From NCBI GenBank assembly GCA_947652605.1, contig OX393577.1, positions 59,048,108 to 59,112,107 on the forward strand: 64,000 nt of DNA, written 5' to 3'. Origin of the DNA: Elmis aenea (lineage: Eukaryota; Arthropoda; Insecta; Coleoptera; Elmidae). The notes beneath the pieces were generated by a model. The model saw only the letters and a list, made by a program, of their open reading frames with translations. It was not told the origin of the DNA and did no database searches. Shown here piece by piece: positions 45,831 through 55,528 of this stretch (positions are counted from its first letter, which is position 1; the number at the start of each line of letters is the position of its first letter). Both the position numbers and the translations under genes were made by a program.

Positions 45831-47390
45831 ACGAAGGAATCAAATTATACTTCTGAGAAAATAAAAAAAATATTACAAGAAGAAGTAGCACAGATAAAGA
45901 GACTGCTAAAAACAGGCAAGGCAGCAGGGAGTGATGAAATAGTGCCAGAATTAATAAAATGGGGAGGGGAAGCAATGGAAAAATGGCTAACAAGGCTGTT
46001 CCGTAAAGCATGGACAGAAAATAAGATACCCAAAGACTGGGAGAAAAATGTAATTATACCGCTATACAAAAAAGGAAACAAAAGTAAATGCGAAAACTAT
46101 AGAGCGATATGCCTAGCCTCAACCTTGTATAAAATGTACACTAAAATACTTGAGAGGAAACTAAGAAATGAAGTGGAAAAGAAAATGGAAGTAGAGCAGG
46201 CAGCCTTTATGAAAGGAAAACAAACGCAAGATCACATAAGTGTAATTAGAAAACTAACTGAAAGAGCAAACGAACAACGGAAAAAACTATATTTAGCATT
46301 CGTGGACCTGAAAGCAGCATTCGACACAGTACCAAGAGGAAGATTGTGGAACTGCTTAGAAGAACTGAAGGTCACGGAAAAACTCACCAAGGCAATAAAA
46401 AGTGTATACAGAAAAGTTATAGCGGAAGTACGAATAAAAGGCAAAAGCTCCAGAAAATTTACACTACAAAGAGGAATCAAACAGGGTGACAGCCTAAGCC
46501 CCCTATTATTCAATATTTATATGGACAAAATACTGAAGACCTGTAAAAAAAATACGCCCAAAGTAACAGTCGGATTCAAAGATCTTTGGCCCATCCAGAT
46601 ACAGTGTCTATTATATGCAGACGATATAATAATAGTGGGGAAAAACAGAGAAGACATACAAAAATCCTTGAACCAGTGGAACGAAACGATACAACAAATG
46701 GGAATGGAAATAAACACAGGGAAAACAAAAATAATGAAAATAAACGATGATGACCAGCAAAACATCAAATGCGGAGACGACGTACTGGAGCAAGTCTCGA
46801 CAATAGAGTACTTAGGAACGAAAATTAGCGAAGATGGGAAAATTGACGCAGAAATCCTAAACAGAACCAGAAAAAGCACGAGAATTTACTACCAACTAAA
46901 CAAAACTATCCTTGGGAAAAAAGAAATTAGTGCACAAACAAAAACCAGAATATACAACACGGTCGTAATTCCGACTATGCTGTATGGTAGTGAAACATGG
47001 CCACTAACATCTAAACATGAGAAAAGAATAACGGCAGCAGAAATGAGATTCTTAAGAAAAATAGCGGAAAAAACAAAAAGAGATAAGTGCAAAAATAAAG
47101 ACATCCAGAATAACCTACAACAAAAAAAAGTAACCCAAAATTTCGAAGAAAAACAATTAAAATGGTACGGACACGTGCAGAGGATGCCGTCAGAATCCAT
47201 GACAAAAAAAATAACAGAAAGTAGGAGGTATGGGAAAAGGCGGGTAGGAAGGCCAACATCTAACATGAAAAACAGGATAGAACAAATAGCCCGTGAAAGA
47301 GGGAAAACAGTTGGGGAGTTGAGAGCGATGACGACAGACAAAAAGAACTGGAAAAGCTGGGTGGAGAACCACCAAAAGCCGACGCCGTGA
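45831..47390 (+). CDS. LINE reverse transcriptase, uninterrupted but 5'-truncated
   Basis: The frame is open from just after a stop at 45828 to TGA at 47388-47390, about 519 codons. RT motifs are intact in order: LLKTGKAAGSDEIVPELIKW, PLYKKGNKSKCENYRAICL, FMKGKQTQDH, FVDLKAAFDTV (near residue 157), RGIKQGDSLSPLLFNIYMD (near 215) and LLYADDIIIVG (YADD near 262). They are followed by INTGKTKIM, IEYLGTKI, LYGSETWPLT, MRFLRKIAEK, WYGHVQRMP and RRVGRPTS. No endonuclease precedes it, so it is a truncated insertion whose coding part has not yet decayed. No ATG near the open start suits expression; the first candidate start (GTG) at 45942 is arbitrary. Confidence 0.9.
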   Translation, partial: TKESNYTSEKIKKILQEEVAQIKRLLKTGKAAGSDEIVPELIKWGGEAMEKWLTRLFRKAWTENKIPKDWEKNVIIPLYKKGNKSKCENYRAICLASTLYKMYTKILERKLRNEVEKKMEVEQAAFMKGKQTQDHISVIRKLTERANEQRKKLYLAFVDLKAAFDTVPRGRLWNCLEELKVTEKLTKAIKSVYRKVIAEVRIKGKSSRKFTLQRGIKQGDSLSPLLFNIYMDKILKTCKKNTPKVTVGFKDLWPIQIQCLLYADDIIIVGKNREDIQKSLNQWNETIQQMGMEINTGKTKIMKINDDDQQNIKCGDDVLEQVSTIEYLGTKISEDGKIDAEILNRTRKSTRIYYQLNKTILGKKEISAQTKTRIYNTVVIPTMLYGSETWPLTSKHEKRITAAEMRFLRKIAEKTKRDKCKNKDIQNNLQQKKVTQNFEEKQLKWYGHVQRMPSESMTKKITESRRYGKRRVGRPTSNMKNRIEQIARERGKTVGELRAMTTDKKNWKSWVENHQKPTP

Positions 47391-47430
47391 GGCATAAGGC
47401 GTAGTAAAAGAAGAAGAAGAAGAAAATAAA
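47391..47430 (+). repeat. LINE 3' end with (GAA)n tail
   Basis: After the stop come GGCATAAGGCGTAG and AAAGAAGAAGAAGAAGAAAA (47408-47430). The short UTR and GAA tail mark the 3' end of the LINE copy. Confidence 0.75.
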
Positions 47431-48829
47431 CCTCAAAAAAAAATTTCGTTCCAGGTTCCTACTCATAAAATAGAACATTGAAAGCATTTATAAATTCAAA
47501 AATTGTTTTTAAACGATATTTGCTTTACCCAATCTAAAATGAGTTTTAAAACCCATCTCGTTCAAAGCAATTTTAAGCTCCAATGCTCAGTGTATCAATA
47601 TTTGATAATCAACTTTTCTCTTAGCCAATTTTAACGTTTTTGCGTACCCCACAAAATATAACGGGAATAAAAGCACAACCGACCAATTTTGCTGATCAAA
47701 GAGGTAAATTAATTACCTCAAAACTACCGATACACATTTTGGTTCACGAAAAACAGCATCAGCTTACGCTACATGTTTTTGATTGTTAATCGAAAAGGAT
47801 CCAAACCATTTTAACTGATAAAACTCTTTTAACATGGATACAACAAACTGTTTGCATTTAGTCTGTAATGTTTGAATTAAAAAAATAATTTCGTTGAATT
47901 AAGTTCCCCAAAGTTAAATCAGCATTATCCAGCACATGCTAGCAATGTCAGGTTTAACAAAACGTAGCTTACCATAAATTTCTTCAATTGTTTTTGATAT
48001 TAATCAGAAAAAAAGTCGCTACAGTATAATGTTCAACTTTATAGCACGCATACAGATTTATTTTCATCGTAAAAATTTATCGTTTTCAATTAGCATGATT
48101 TTAAATTTACTGTATAAAAGGCATAAACATTAATATATCGAATTTCTCCAGCAGAAGTTAGTATCTGTGTGCTGCGTTTTTAGTTATACAAAGAAAAACG
48201 GATGATTTGAAATTTAGTACGCTTGTTTCTGTACGTTTCAAAAGGCTTTTATTATTAAGGAATATCGTATATCATGTGTATGTGCAATTGTGCATGCTTT
48301 TACAGGAATATATCAGATTATTGTGAGAAAAATCCGTGTTATTTGATGTTCTAGAGATAAACTATTTCCTGGAACCAAATAAATGTAGTACATTTTCATG
48401 TTAACATCTTTTTCGTAAATAATATGTGTTTTTAGTTTATTGCAATTTAGTGTATTGTGTTTTTCTAGTTGTTCTCTGGCAAAAATATAACAAATAGTTA
48501 TAGTACATACTTAAAAAGTTACAAAAAACTCTAGATATGGTTCAAAATTTGTGAAACATGGACGATTTTTACAAATCAGTATTAAATCTAATAGTTGTTT
48601 AATGGCTAAACGAACTTTAACTGTTATTTCTTGCAAAATATTTACCATTAAGTCGATATATTTTAGATTTTAGAGTAAATATAATTTCCAATTAAAACAT
48701 AAAGAATTTATCTCTAATGTTGTTATTATTACTATCAATTTTATTAAAACTTTTAGAAGAATGAATCCACGTAAATCAGTGACTAACCTTAAACTTCATA
48801 ATAAGTTTTTTATTATCTCTTGGTTTTTG
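47431..48829. other. No gene seen
   Basis: This is AT-rich intronic DNA with no bounded element. Confidence 0.5.
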
Positions 48830-49252
48830 CAGGGGTTTGGGCGAGTTCAAATTTTTAATTGCTCCACTCCAGCTCCGCTCAGGCATCAAACTGCCTGCTC
48901 CAGCTCCGCTCCGTGCTCCAAATATTGTTAACATTTTTAAAGCAAATTTTTTAATAAAAAAAAATCGTTTTTAAAAACAAAATTTAATTTTACCAGATAT
49001 GTGGTAGTTGATCAAATATTACAATATTTGACCGTAACAAACTAGTGAAGTTAAATAAATGTTTGAAAAAACAAATTATGGATTTTCAAGGGTTGGAAGT
49101 AGGTTGAAGTTTTTTTTTTTTAAATTGTACAGAATAAACTGGAGCAGAGGAGAAATAAAAATTATTTGCTCCGGATTCCGCTCTTGCTCCAAGCAAAAGC
49201 CCATTGCTCCACTGCTCCGTGCTCTAGCTCCGTGCTCCGCTCCAAACCCCTG
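48830..49252. mobile_element. hAT MITE with CTCCGCTCC repeats
   Basis: The ends CAGGGGTTTGG (48830-48840) and CCAAACCCCTG (49242-49252) are exact inverted repeats. GCTCCGCTC and CCGTGCTCC units cluster next to both ends. The flanking octamers GGTTTTTG and TTTTTTTT agree only partly, because of the T run, so the target duplication is unproven. There is no coding sequence. Confidence 0.8.
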
Positions 49253-50815
49253 TTTTTTTTTGGATAATTTTATGATATAGTATATGATAGTATTTAACAT
49301 TATATTATCTTTTTATTCTACCATCAATACCATCATCCATGAAACATTTGAATGTGTAGATTTTTTGTTTTTTCCAATTTTTTTTGGAACACTGAATAAT
49401 CTCAATTTCGAAAACAGGTATTACATCAACTTATAATTCTACCCACTTTTGTTTATATAACCGACTCTCTAGCGCTTATAGTTACAGGAAATTGTGAGAA
49501 TAAGTAGTAGAACACCTATATAATTTTTAGAAGTTATGCAAAGACCTCCTTGTTTATGCTATTTTATTAATTCTTGTTACAAATAAATAGTTTTGTTGAC
49601 GTGTTTATTGATGTTGATATACTATTTACTTGGCAACAATTTTTTAATTTTAGAAAAACAAAATACCATATAATTTTAGTAAATAAATATTGCGTCGATT
49701 TTAATAACAACTCAGTTACGTTTTGCACGTAATAATTTGCAAGATATCTCGCTTGTGCGTCTCTCTGGAGCGTTTTTGACATTATATTCTGTTAATGTGT
49801 TCAGGACTAGCAAAGCGATAGGAGCGTGAAATGTGGATAACGTTAAATTTTGTTCAAGATAATATCTTGCAAATGCAGTGGAATGCATTGCAGATACCAA
49901 TTATTTACGACATGCCACTACCACCTTGGGACTGCACTAAAATTGTCTTACTGCACTTCTTTCTGAACAGCATGCTGAGGCCATTTTAGTTTATTACTCA
50001 AGTAAAGAACCTGGAAGTAGTTAGGTGGCATAATAAGTGGAAATAATAAATGAAGATTGTGGTTTGTAAGTTATTATACTGCGGGTTTCAGTATAGAAAC
50101 GGCATTGGAAAATAATAAAAGTGAAGAGTGGAGGAAATATTTGCTGTTTGAGTTAATAGTAGCCAAATGGATTATGCAACTTTTCTGAAACCATTTGGCT
50201 TGAATGATTCGTTTGTTATTGACTTCTTGTGTGCAGGTAGTCCGAATTCGATGGGATTACATCGGTATTTCGCTTAATATTCAAGATAGAGAAATTGCTG
50301 ATTCTGACTATGTTGTTGTTATCTTATGTACAAATGGTTATAATGTTTATGTCAACAACAATTTAAAAAACCTTCGTCACTTGTACCAGATATTGCGAAA
50401 AAATTCGGGAGATGATTCCTTATCGAAAATTAAGGGGGTCTTTCATATAAAATTTTTTCCTTAGACGTCTCCTTTCTGAGTTTCACCCCCCCTAAAGGGG
50501 AGCTGTAAAATTAGGTTGTTATTTTATTTCTCAAATTTGGATATTTGACAGATGTTTCATACTTATTTAAAGGTTTTCCATAGTAATATTTTCAATCATC
50601 TCCCACCTTCACCGAGGGCTGAAAAGTGTGACCCCTTTTGTTGTTTTTTTATGAGAACTTTTTGGTGGGTTAAAATTTTGCAATTGAAAAATTGGATTTT
50701 GAAAGCTTATTTAAAATTTTTTTTATTCTGTAGTTTTTCTAGTAAAAACCTACAATTTTTGAGTAAAAAATAAAACTATTAAACATGATCCATCAAATAT
50801 TCCAATATAAAACGA
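49253..50815. other. No gene seen; fragment of the 52934 palindrome family near 50236
   Basis: GTCCGAATTCGATGGGATTA near 50240, followed by ATTCAAGATAGAGAAATTGC, is a diverged piece of the arm of the palindrome at 52934-54124. The rest shows no gene or bounded element. Confidence 0.45.
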
Positions 50816-50818
50816 TTC

Positions 50819-50962
50819 ATTTTGGTGGTTGCCATGGTTTGTTCATATTGGGTAGAATAGACGGGCGTTTTAGCGTTCTTGCCGCGTAAACGTAAAAATG
50901 AATTACACCCGTCAACTCTACCCAATATGAACATAAACCAACCATGGTAACCACCAAAATTA
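50819..50962. mobile_element. Hairpin MITE, 144 bp
   Basis: The left arm (50819-50865) and right arm (50913-50962) are inverted: ATTTTGGTGGTTGCCATGG, TTCATATTGGGTAGA and GACGGG pair with their complements. The loop is about 48 bp. No target duplication was determined. Confidence 0.85.
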
Positions 50963-50968
50963 TCTTGA

Positions 50969-51806
50969 TAAAAGTTGGTGGATGACCTAAAATTAATTTT
51001 AAGATGAAAAAAATTTCATAAAAATTCATACGATACTGAATTTTAGCGATTTCCAAGAGTTTAAAGACTTACAAAAAAAATTCATAGAGAAAGATTGTTA
51101 ACATTTCAAAAATACGACCAACGGTGAAAGTCTTGCAAAAATGTTTTTTTTTTAAATTATTGGTTTCTCAAATAATTTTATTCTTAAGAAAAGTTGGTGC
51201 TTGATCTAAAACTAATTTTAAGTTGAAAAAGTTCTATATAAATTTATATAACACTAGATTTAACGATTTTAGAAATATTTGAATAGAGTAAGGTGCCCTT
51301 ATTTTAAAAATTTTAAAAAAGTGTAAAAAAAGTTGTTTATAATTTAAAAATAATATTAAATAAATTATCGTTTTGTTTTCCCTTGTTTTTTTTTTAAACT
51401 CCTTTAAACAAGAGCACCTTAATCTTGCGAATTGTTCTAAAATCGCTAAAAGTTAGTGTCGTATGAACTTTTATCGAGCTTTTTTAAACTTAAAATGGGT
51501 TTTAGACCATGCACCAACTTTTCTCAAAAATAATTTTTTTTGAATAATCGATAATAAAAACTTATCTAATAGTTGCAAACTTTTTGAATGTTGACACTAC
51601 TATAAAATTCAAAAATGAAATGATGTCAAATTTCGTATTGTCATATTTTTGTAAACAATTTCTTCCCATGAATTTTTTTGTAACTTTTAAAGCAAGTAAG
51701 CAAGGGCACTTAACTTTTGCTTATATTTTTAAAATACTTAAAATCTAGTGACATATGAATTTTTTTCCATATCAAAATTAAATTTAGGTCATGCATCAAC
51801 TTTTAT
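50969..51806. repeat. Four-copy palindromic repeat: two direct, two inverted
   Basis: A block around AAGTTGGTG-(G/C)-TGACCTAAAATTAATTTTAA, followed by an ATTCATACGATACTGAATTT-like part, occurs as direct copies at about 50969-51058 and 51191-51280. Inverted copies lie at about 51440-51530 and 51735-51806. The copies are diverged. The whole unit forms an imperfect fold-back without coding sequence. Confidence 0.7.
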
Positions 51807-52141
51807 CAGGAATATAATTTTCTGAGAAATCGAAAAAAAATAACTTTTCCAATTGTTGCAGACTTTTTGAATGAGGCTGTAGATCTTTTGACTCCAAAAT
51901 TAATTATTATTGTGACTATTCCCCTCATGGTCATATAAACTGATATAAACCAATCACTTTGTCAAATTATAGTCACGCCTTAATGTTTTGACCAATCACT
52001 TTCATTTTTAAGCGATAAAATCCCTAGGGATTTTTTCACCTCCAAAATAGCGAAAACATCCCGTTGTCATGTCAATTATATCCTTAGCAACCTGGTTGTT
52101 TGTTTACAGATGTTTGACAGTTGTAAAATATATTATTTGAC

Positions 52142-52317
52142 ATGAGCCGTTTCGGAATAACTTCCATAGAAGAAATACAAAAAACTGTTGCAAATATAAC
52201 TCCCAAAAATACTGTTGCATCCAAAATGTCAATATGGAAACAATTTGAAAATTTTTGCAAGGAAAGGAGTTACGATTTAAATGCGCTACAGAGGTTGGTA
52301 CGCTATCGAAAATGTTA
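52142..52317 (+). CDS. Short ORF resembling the N-terminus of a tyrosine-recombinase-type protein
   Basis: From ATG at 52142 the frame reads MSRFGITSIEEIQKTVANIT, then PKNTVASKMSIWKQFENFC and KERSYDLNALQR before a stop at about 52315. The N-T-x-x-S-x-x-x-x-W-x-x-F-x-x-F-C pattern is like the SAM-like N-terminal domain of Crypton-type or phage-integrase-like recombinases. CAGAG-GTTGG at 52289-52298 could be a splice donor (phase 2), in which case this is a first exon. No catalytic domain was found nearby. It may be a cut-off transposon exon. The match is weak and I do not claim a function. Confidence 0.3.
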
Positions 52318-52388
52318 ACAAATAATAAACGAAAATTGTAATTATTTTTGGTATCTTATTTGGGAAATAGTCTAATCAAATATATTTC

Positions 52389-52569
52389 GGAACATTATTT
52401 TGCAGGAAAAATTTTAACTCAAGTTTGTTACTTATAGGTAACATCCCTCGACAAAATGAATGACAAAATCCCTCGCCTTCGGCTCAGGATTTTGTCATGT
52501 CTTTTGTCTCAGGATGTTACCAAAGTAACAAACTTTTGTCAATAATTTTACCGGCAAAATAATGTTCCC
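52389..52569. mobile_element. Hairpin MITE with GGAACATTATTTTGC ends
   Basis: The left arm (52389-52446) and right arm (52514-52569) are inverted copies sharing GGAACATTATTTTGC, AAGTTTGTTACTT and GGTAACATCC. The loop contains a second small fold-back around CCTCGCCTTCGGCTCAGG. It lies just downstream of the recombinase-like ORF and could be linked to it. Confidence 0.75.
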
Positions 52570-52789
52570 TTAATATATTATAACTGAAAATTTACACAGT
52601 AAATCTACCGGAATACGTCTCTAACAAGAACATTCCTGTAGATACTTTATTTCTTCCTGATCTATAAGAAGCCAATGGGCAATATTTCCGGCGGTTGTTT
52701 CAACGGGTGGAAGTAAAACTTGCATTTAATTTACATGTGACGTGTGACAGAATCGTAAAAAAAGTGTGATTTAAATCATGGCTTTAATT

Positions 52790-52852
52790 TAAAAAATCTG
52801 CTGATTTAAATCATGATTTAAATGAATTGATTTAAATCAGGCCAACCCCTAA
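52790..52852 (-). mobile_element. hAT right-end fragment with TTTAAATCA repeats
   Basis: GATTTAAATCATGATTTAAA and GATTTAAATCAGGCCAACCC end in CTA. The complement, TAGGGGTTGGCCTGATTTAA, is a known style of hAT terminus. The opposite end was not located. Confidence 0.5.
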
Positions 52853-52933
52853 TCTGCAGTGTTTGCGGTAAATAGTGTAGCTACATTAAACATATTATTA
52901 TCAACGAATTTATACACATAATAAATAAATGTA

Positions 52934-54124
52934 CAGGGTGGTCCAAATTCGATGGGATTGCATGGGTATCTCGGTTAATATTTAAGATAGAGAAACGGTT
53001 AAATTACCAAAAATGTGCAGTTTTTTGAAATATTCTATCATTTCCGGTTTTCGAGTTATTGAATAAAAAGTGTTTTTTGTCATATTAATAATGTGTCATA
53101 TCTCCGTTATTGTTGTAAATATCGAAAATATTTATGAAGATTATTTTTAGATATTTTTAAGTTTAATTTAATTATCCTAAAAAAAATAATTTTACGCTTG
53201 CCGTTAAAAAGTTATGACACAAACTTACCTTTTTTTAAATGGGAACGATATGACCTATGACCTATTTAAATTCCTTATTTTTTTCTCATTCCGAATATAT
53301 AAGGGTCAATGTATTTATTTTTAATAATACGCAAGTTATGAAGGTTTTTTAGTTTTTTTTTCTAAGAAAATCATAGTAGGCTGTGAAAAAAAAAAACAAG
53401 GTGTAAAACCTTATAAAACTCATGTGGTATAAGTTACCAAGGTTTTTTAATTTGTTGTTGAGATAAACATTGTAAATATTTGAACATAAGATAACAACAA
53501 CATAGTCGGAATCAGCAGTAATGTAGTAAATTGCTGATTATCTTAAGTTCAAAAATTTTTGATGTTTATCTCAACAACAAATTTAAAAACCTTGGTAACT
53601 TGTACCACATGAGTTTTATAAGGTTTTACACCTTGTTTTTTTTTTCACAGCCTACTATGATTTTCTTAGAAAAAAAAAACTAAAAAACCTTCATAACTTG
53701 CGTATTATTAAAAATAAATACATTGACCCTTATATATTTGGAATGAGAAAAAAATAAGGAATTTAAACAGGTCAGAGCCAACTATCGTTCCCATTTAAAA
53801 AAAGGTAAGTTTGTGTCATAACTTTTTAACGGCAAGCGTAAAATTATTTTTTTTAGGATAATTAAATTAAACATAAAAATATCTAAAAATAATCTTTATA
53901 ATTATTTTTGATATTTACAACAATAACGGAGATATGACACATTATTTATATTACAAAAAAACACTTTTTATTCAATAACTCGAAAACCGGAAATGATAGA
54001 ATATTTTTGTAAACGGTTCTGAGTTTGTCTCAAAACACTGCATATTTTTGGTAATTTAACCGTTTCTCTATCTTAAATATTAACCGAGATACCCATGCAA
54101 TCCCATCGAATTTGGACCACCCTG
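52934..54124. mobile_element. Near-complete 1.19-kb palindrome, CAGGGTGG ends, TA flanks
   Basis: The ends CAGGGTGGTCCAAATTCGAT (52934) and its complement ending at 54124 are flanked by TA on both sides. Inverted identity continues almost to the centre (about 53530), giving arms near 570 bp. Blocks such as AGATAGAGAAACGGTTAAAT, TTTTTAACGGCAAGCGTAAA and GTGTAAAACCTTATAAAACT each recur inverted. There is no gene. It sits 63 bp from the TM6 exon of the receptor gene (54187). Confidence 0.95.
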
Positions 54125-54186
54125 TATTGACCAATATTACTCAAAAGCCTCCTAGGAAATAAATAAGTTTATTTTATGTTACTTAC

Positions 54187-54340
54187 CTAACTTAATGTTC
54201 GTTGTGTAAGCATCTTTTCGTTCATCGAATGCGTCATAAATAAGGAAAGAGGCCGTAGGCGTCTGACACAACAAAAACAGCACAACTATGGCGATAAGTA
54301 ATAGTGTGATGCGATTTTCTTGGGACTGTGACATCTTCTC
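54187..54340 (-). CDS. Peptide GPCR (FMRFamide receptor-like), intracellular loop 3 end and TM6 exon
   Basis: The acceptor TTGCTGCAG lies at 54349-54341 and the donor TTAG-GTAAGT at 54187-54181. The 154-bp exon reads EKMSQSQENRITLLLIAIVV, LFLLCQTPTASFLIYDAF and DERKDAYTTNIKL, and ends one base into a codon that the exon at 40672 completes. The hydrophobic run is TM6; LCQTPTA replaces the common CWxP motif, as in insect FMRFamide receptors. The charged segment before it is the G-protein-facing end of loop 3. A short extracellular loop 3 (DERKDAYTTN) leads to TM7. Exons for the N-terminus and TM1-TM5 were not found up to 64000. FMRFamide receptor is the best guess; another peptide receptor is possible. 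Confidence 0.85.
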
Positions 54341-54344
54341 CTGC

Positions 54345-55265
54345 AGCAAAAACATTTGTTTTAGCAAAATGAAAATCGACATATTTCGTTCATAAAGCTA
54401 CAATGTTTTTCGACGTCAAGATTAATCCAGTTGTTGTAGCAAGATAATGTTGCATCGAAGAGCTTAATTAATATTTAATTGCTTACTTCGCAGATTTAAA
54501 TCCTTTGTTAAAATTTAATGGTTCTTTAAGGGTTTATTGCAAGAAGGCGTGAATTTTGAAACGATCTAAAAGGCTAATTTAAAAGTTTTAAACGGATTTG
54601 TGTTAATTGAAGCAATACCCAGTAGCCAACAGCCTTATAACTTTTTATAAATTCATTGGAAGTATAATATTTTAGCTTAAAATAAAATAACATTTACTTT
54701 TTAAACAAGTATAATCATTTTGAAATTCTGTTTTATGAAATTCTATGTTATTATGAAGACAAATAACATAGCTGGAGTCGTATGCAATGCTAGTTTTAAG
54801 AATATCGTCTCTATCATTTCGGCAAACATTTCTTGAAGAAAGAGATAAGTGATTTTTGATTCAGTTTAAAAAAAAAAAATTCTTAGTTGTTGTCTCACTA
54901 TTATCTTTAAAGCGTCTGGTGTCTTTTCTACCTCTAAACACTATCGGCATTTTTTAAATAAACTTATCTCTTTAACTAATTTAAAGTATTTTAAATACTC
55001 TAACATTCCACTGCCTCACAAATCAATGTTTTTCAACAGCATTCAAACATTGTACTTAAAAACCTTGTTAAAGAAACGTCCTCCAAACCTATACAGTGAA
55101 GAACATTTGAAAAGATATGTCTCAGCGTTTTATGAGTAAAGATTGTACTGTAAAAACCCGAAAATTTGTAAATCTTTAGGTTTTAACATATACCATGGTT
55201 AGGTGGAAACAGGTAAAAGTCAAAAATTTGCTTAATTTTCACTATTAATTTAAAATAAAAGCTCT
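54345..55265. other. No gene seen
   Basis: This is AT-rich DNA immediately upstream of the TM6 exon on the minus strand, presumably intron. The TTTGTTTTTGCTGCAG tract next to the exon is the acceptor region. Confidence 0.5.
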
Positions 55266-55267
55266 GG

Positions 55268-55345
55268 CCAGCCTTTAACCTGGCACTCTATTACTGACCA
55301 AATGAACGAGGGTCAGGTTAAATTAGTTTTAAAGCTGTTTTTTAA
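55268..55345. repeat. Hairpin core shared with other MITEs, copy 3
   Basis: CCAGCCTTTAACCTGGCACT, a TATTACTGACCAAATGAACG loop and GAGGGTCAGGTTAAATTAG match the core of the MITEs at 39666 and 61672. The TGTCGTAGGC outer arms are not present here. Confidence 0.7.
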
Positions 55346-55526
55346 TGAAAATATTCGTAAAAGTCCGAAATGGTAGGGTTTATAAGCTTTTTACTTTCGC
55401 CATACGTAGTATGAAGAAAGTATTGTTTTGTACTATTACTACCTCACTTTGGTAAATGCTAAAATTTACCGGTAAAACCTAAGATTTACCAATTTTAGGG
55501 CTTTTAAAGTAATACTCCTATTAAGA
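55346..55526. other. No gene seen
   Basis: This is a short AT-rich spacer before the mariner element. CTAAAATTTACCGGTAAAAC and AAGATTTACCAATTTTAG near 55458 form a small fold-back. Confidence 0.4.
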
Positions 55527-55528
55527 TA

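Larger units (their letters stand above)
40673..54186 (-). other. 13.5-kb receptor intron packed with transposons
   Basis: It is bounded by the donor GTAAGT at 54186-54181 and the acceptor ACAG at 40676-40673, with matching phase (one base left, two bases taken up). It contains LINE, hAT, MITE and palindromic elements in both orientations, which is normal for a large insect intron. Confidence 0.75.

Noticed and set aside
46232..47487. Several minus-strand ORFs opposite the LINE ORF
   Set aside because: They are shadows of the reverse transcriptase reading frame with no motifs of their own.
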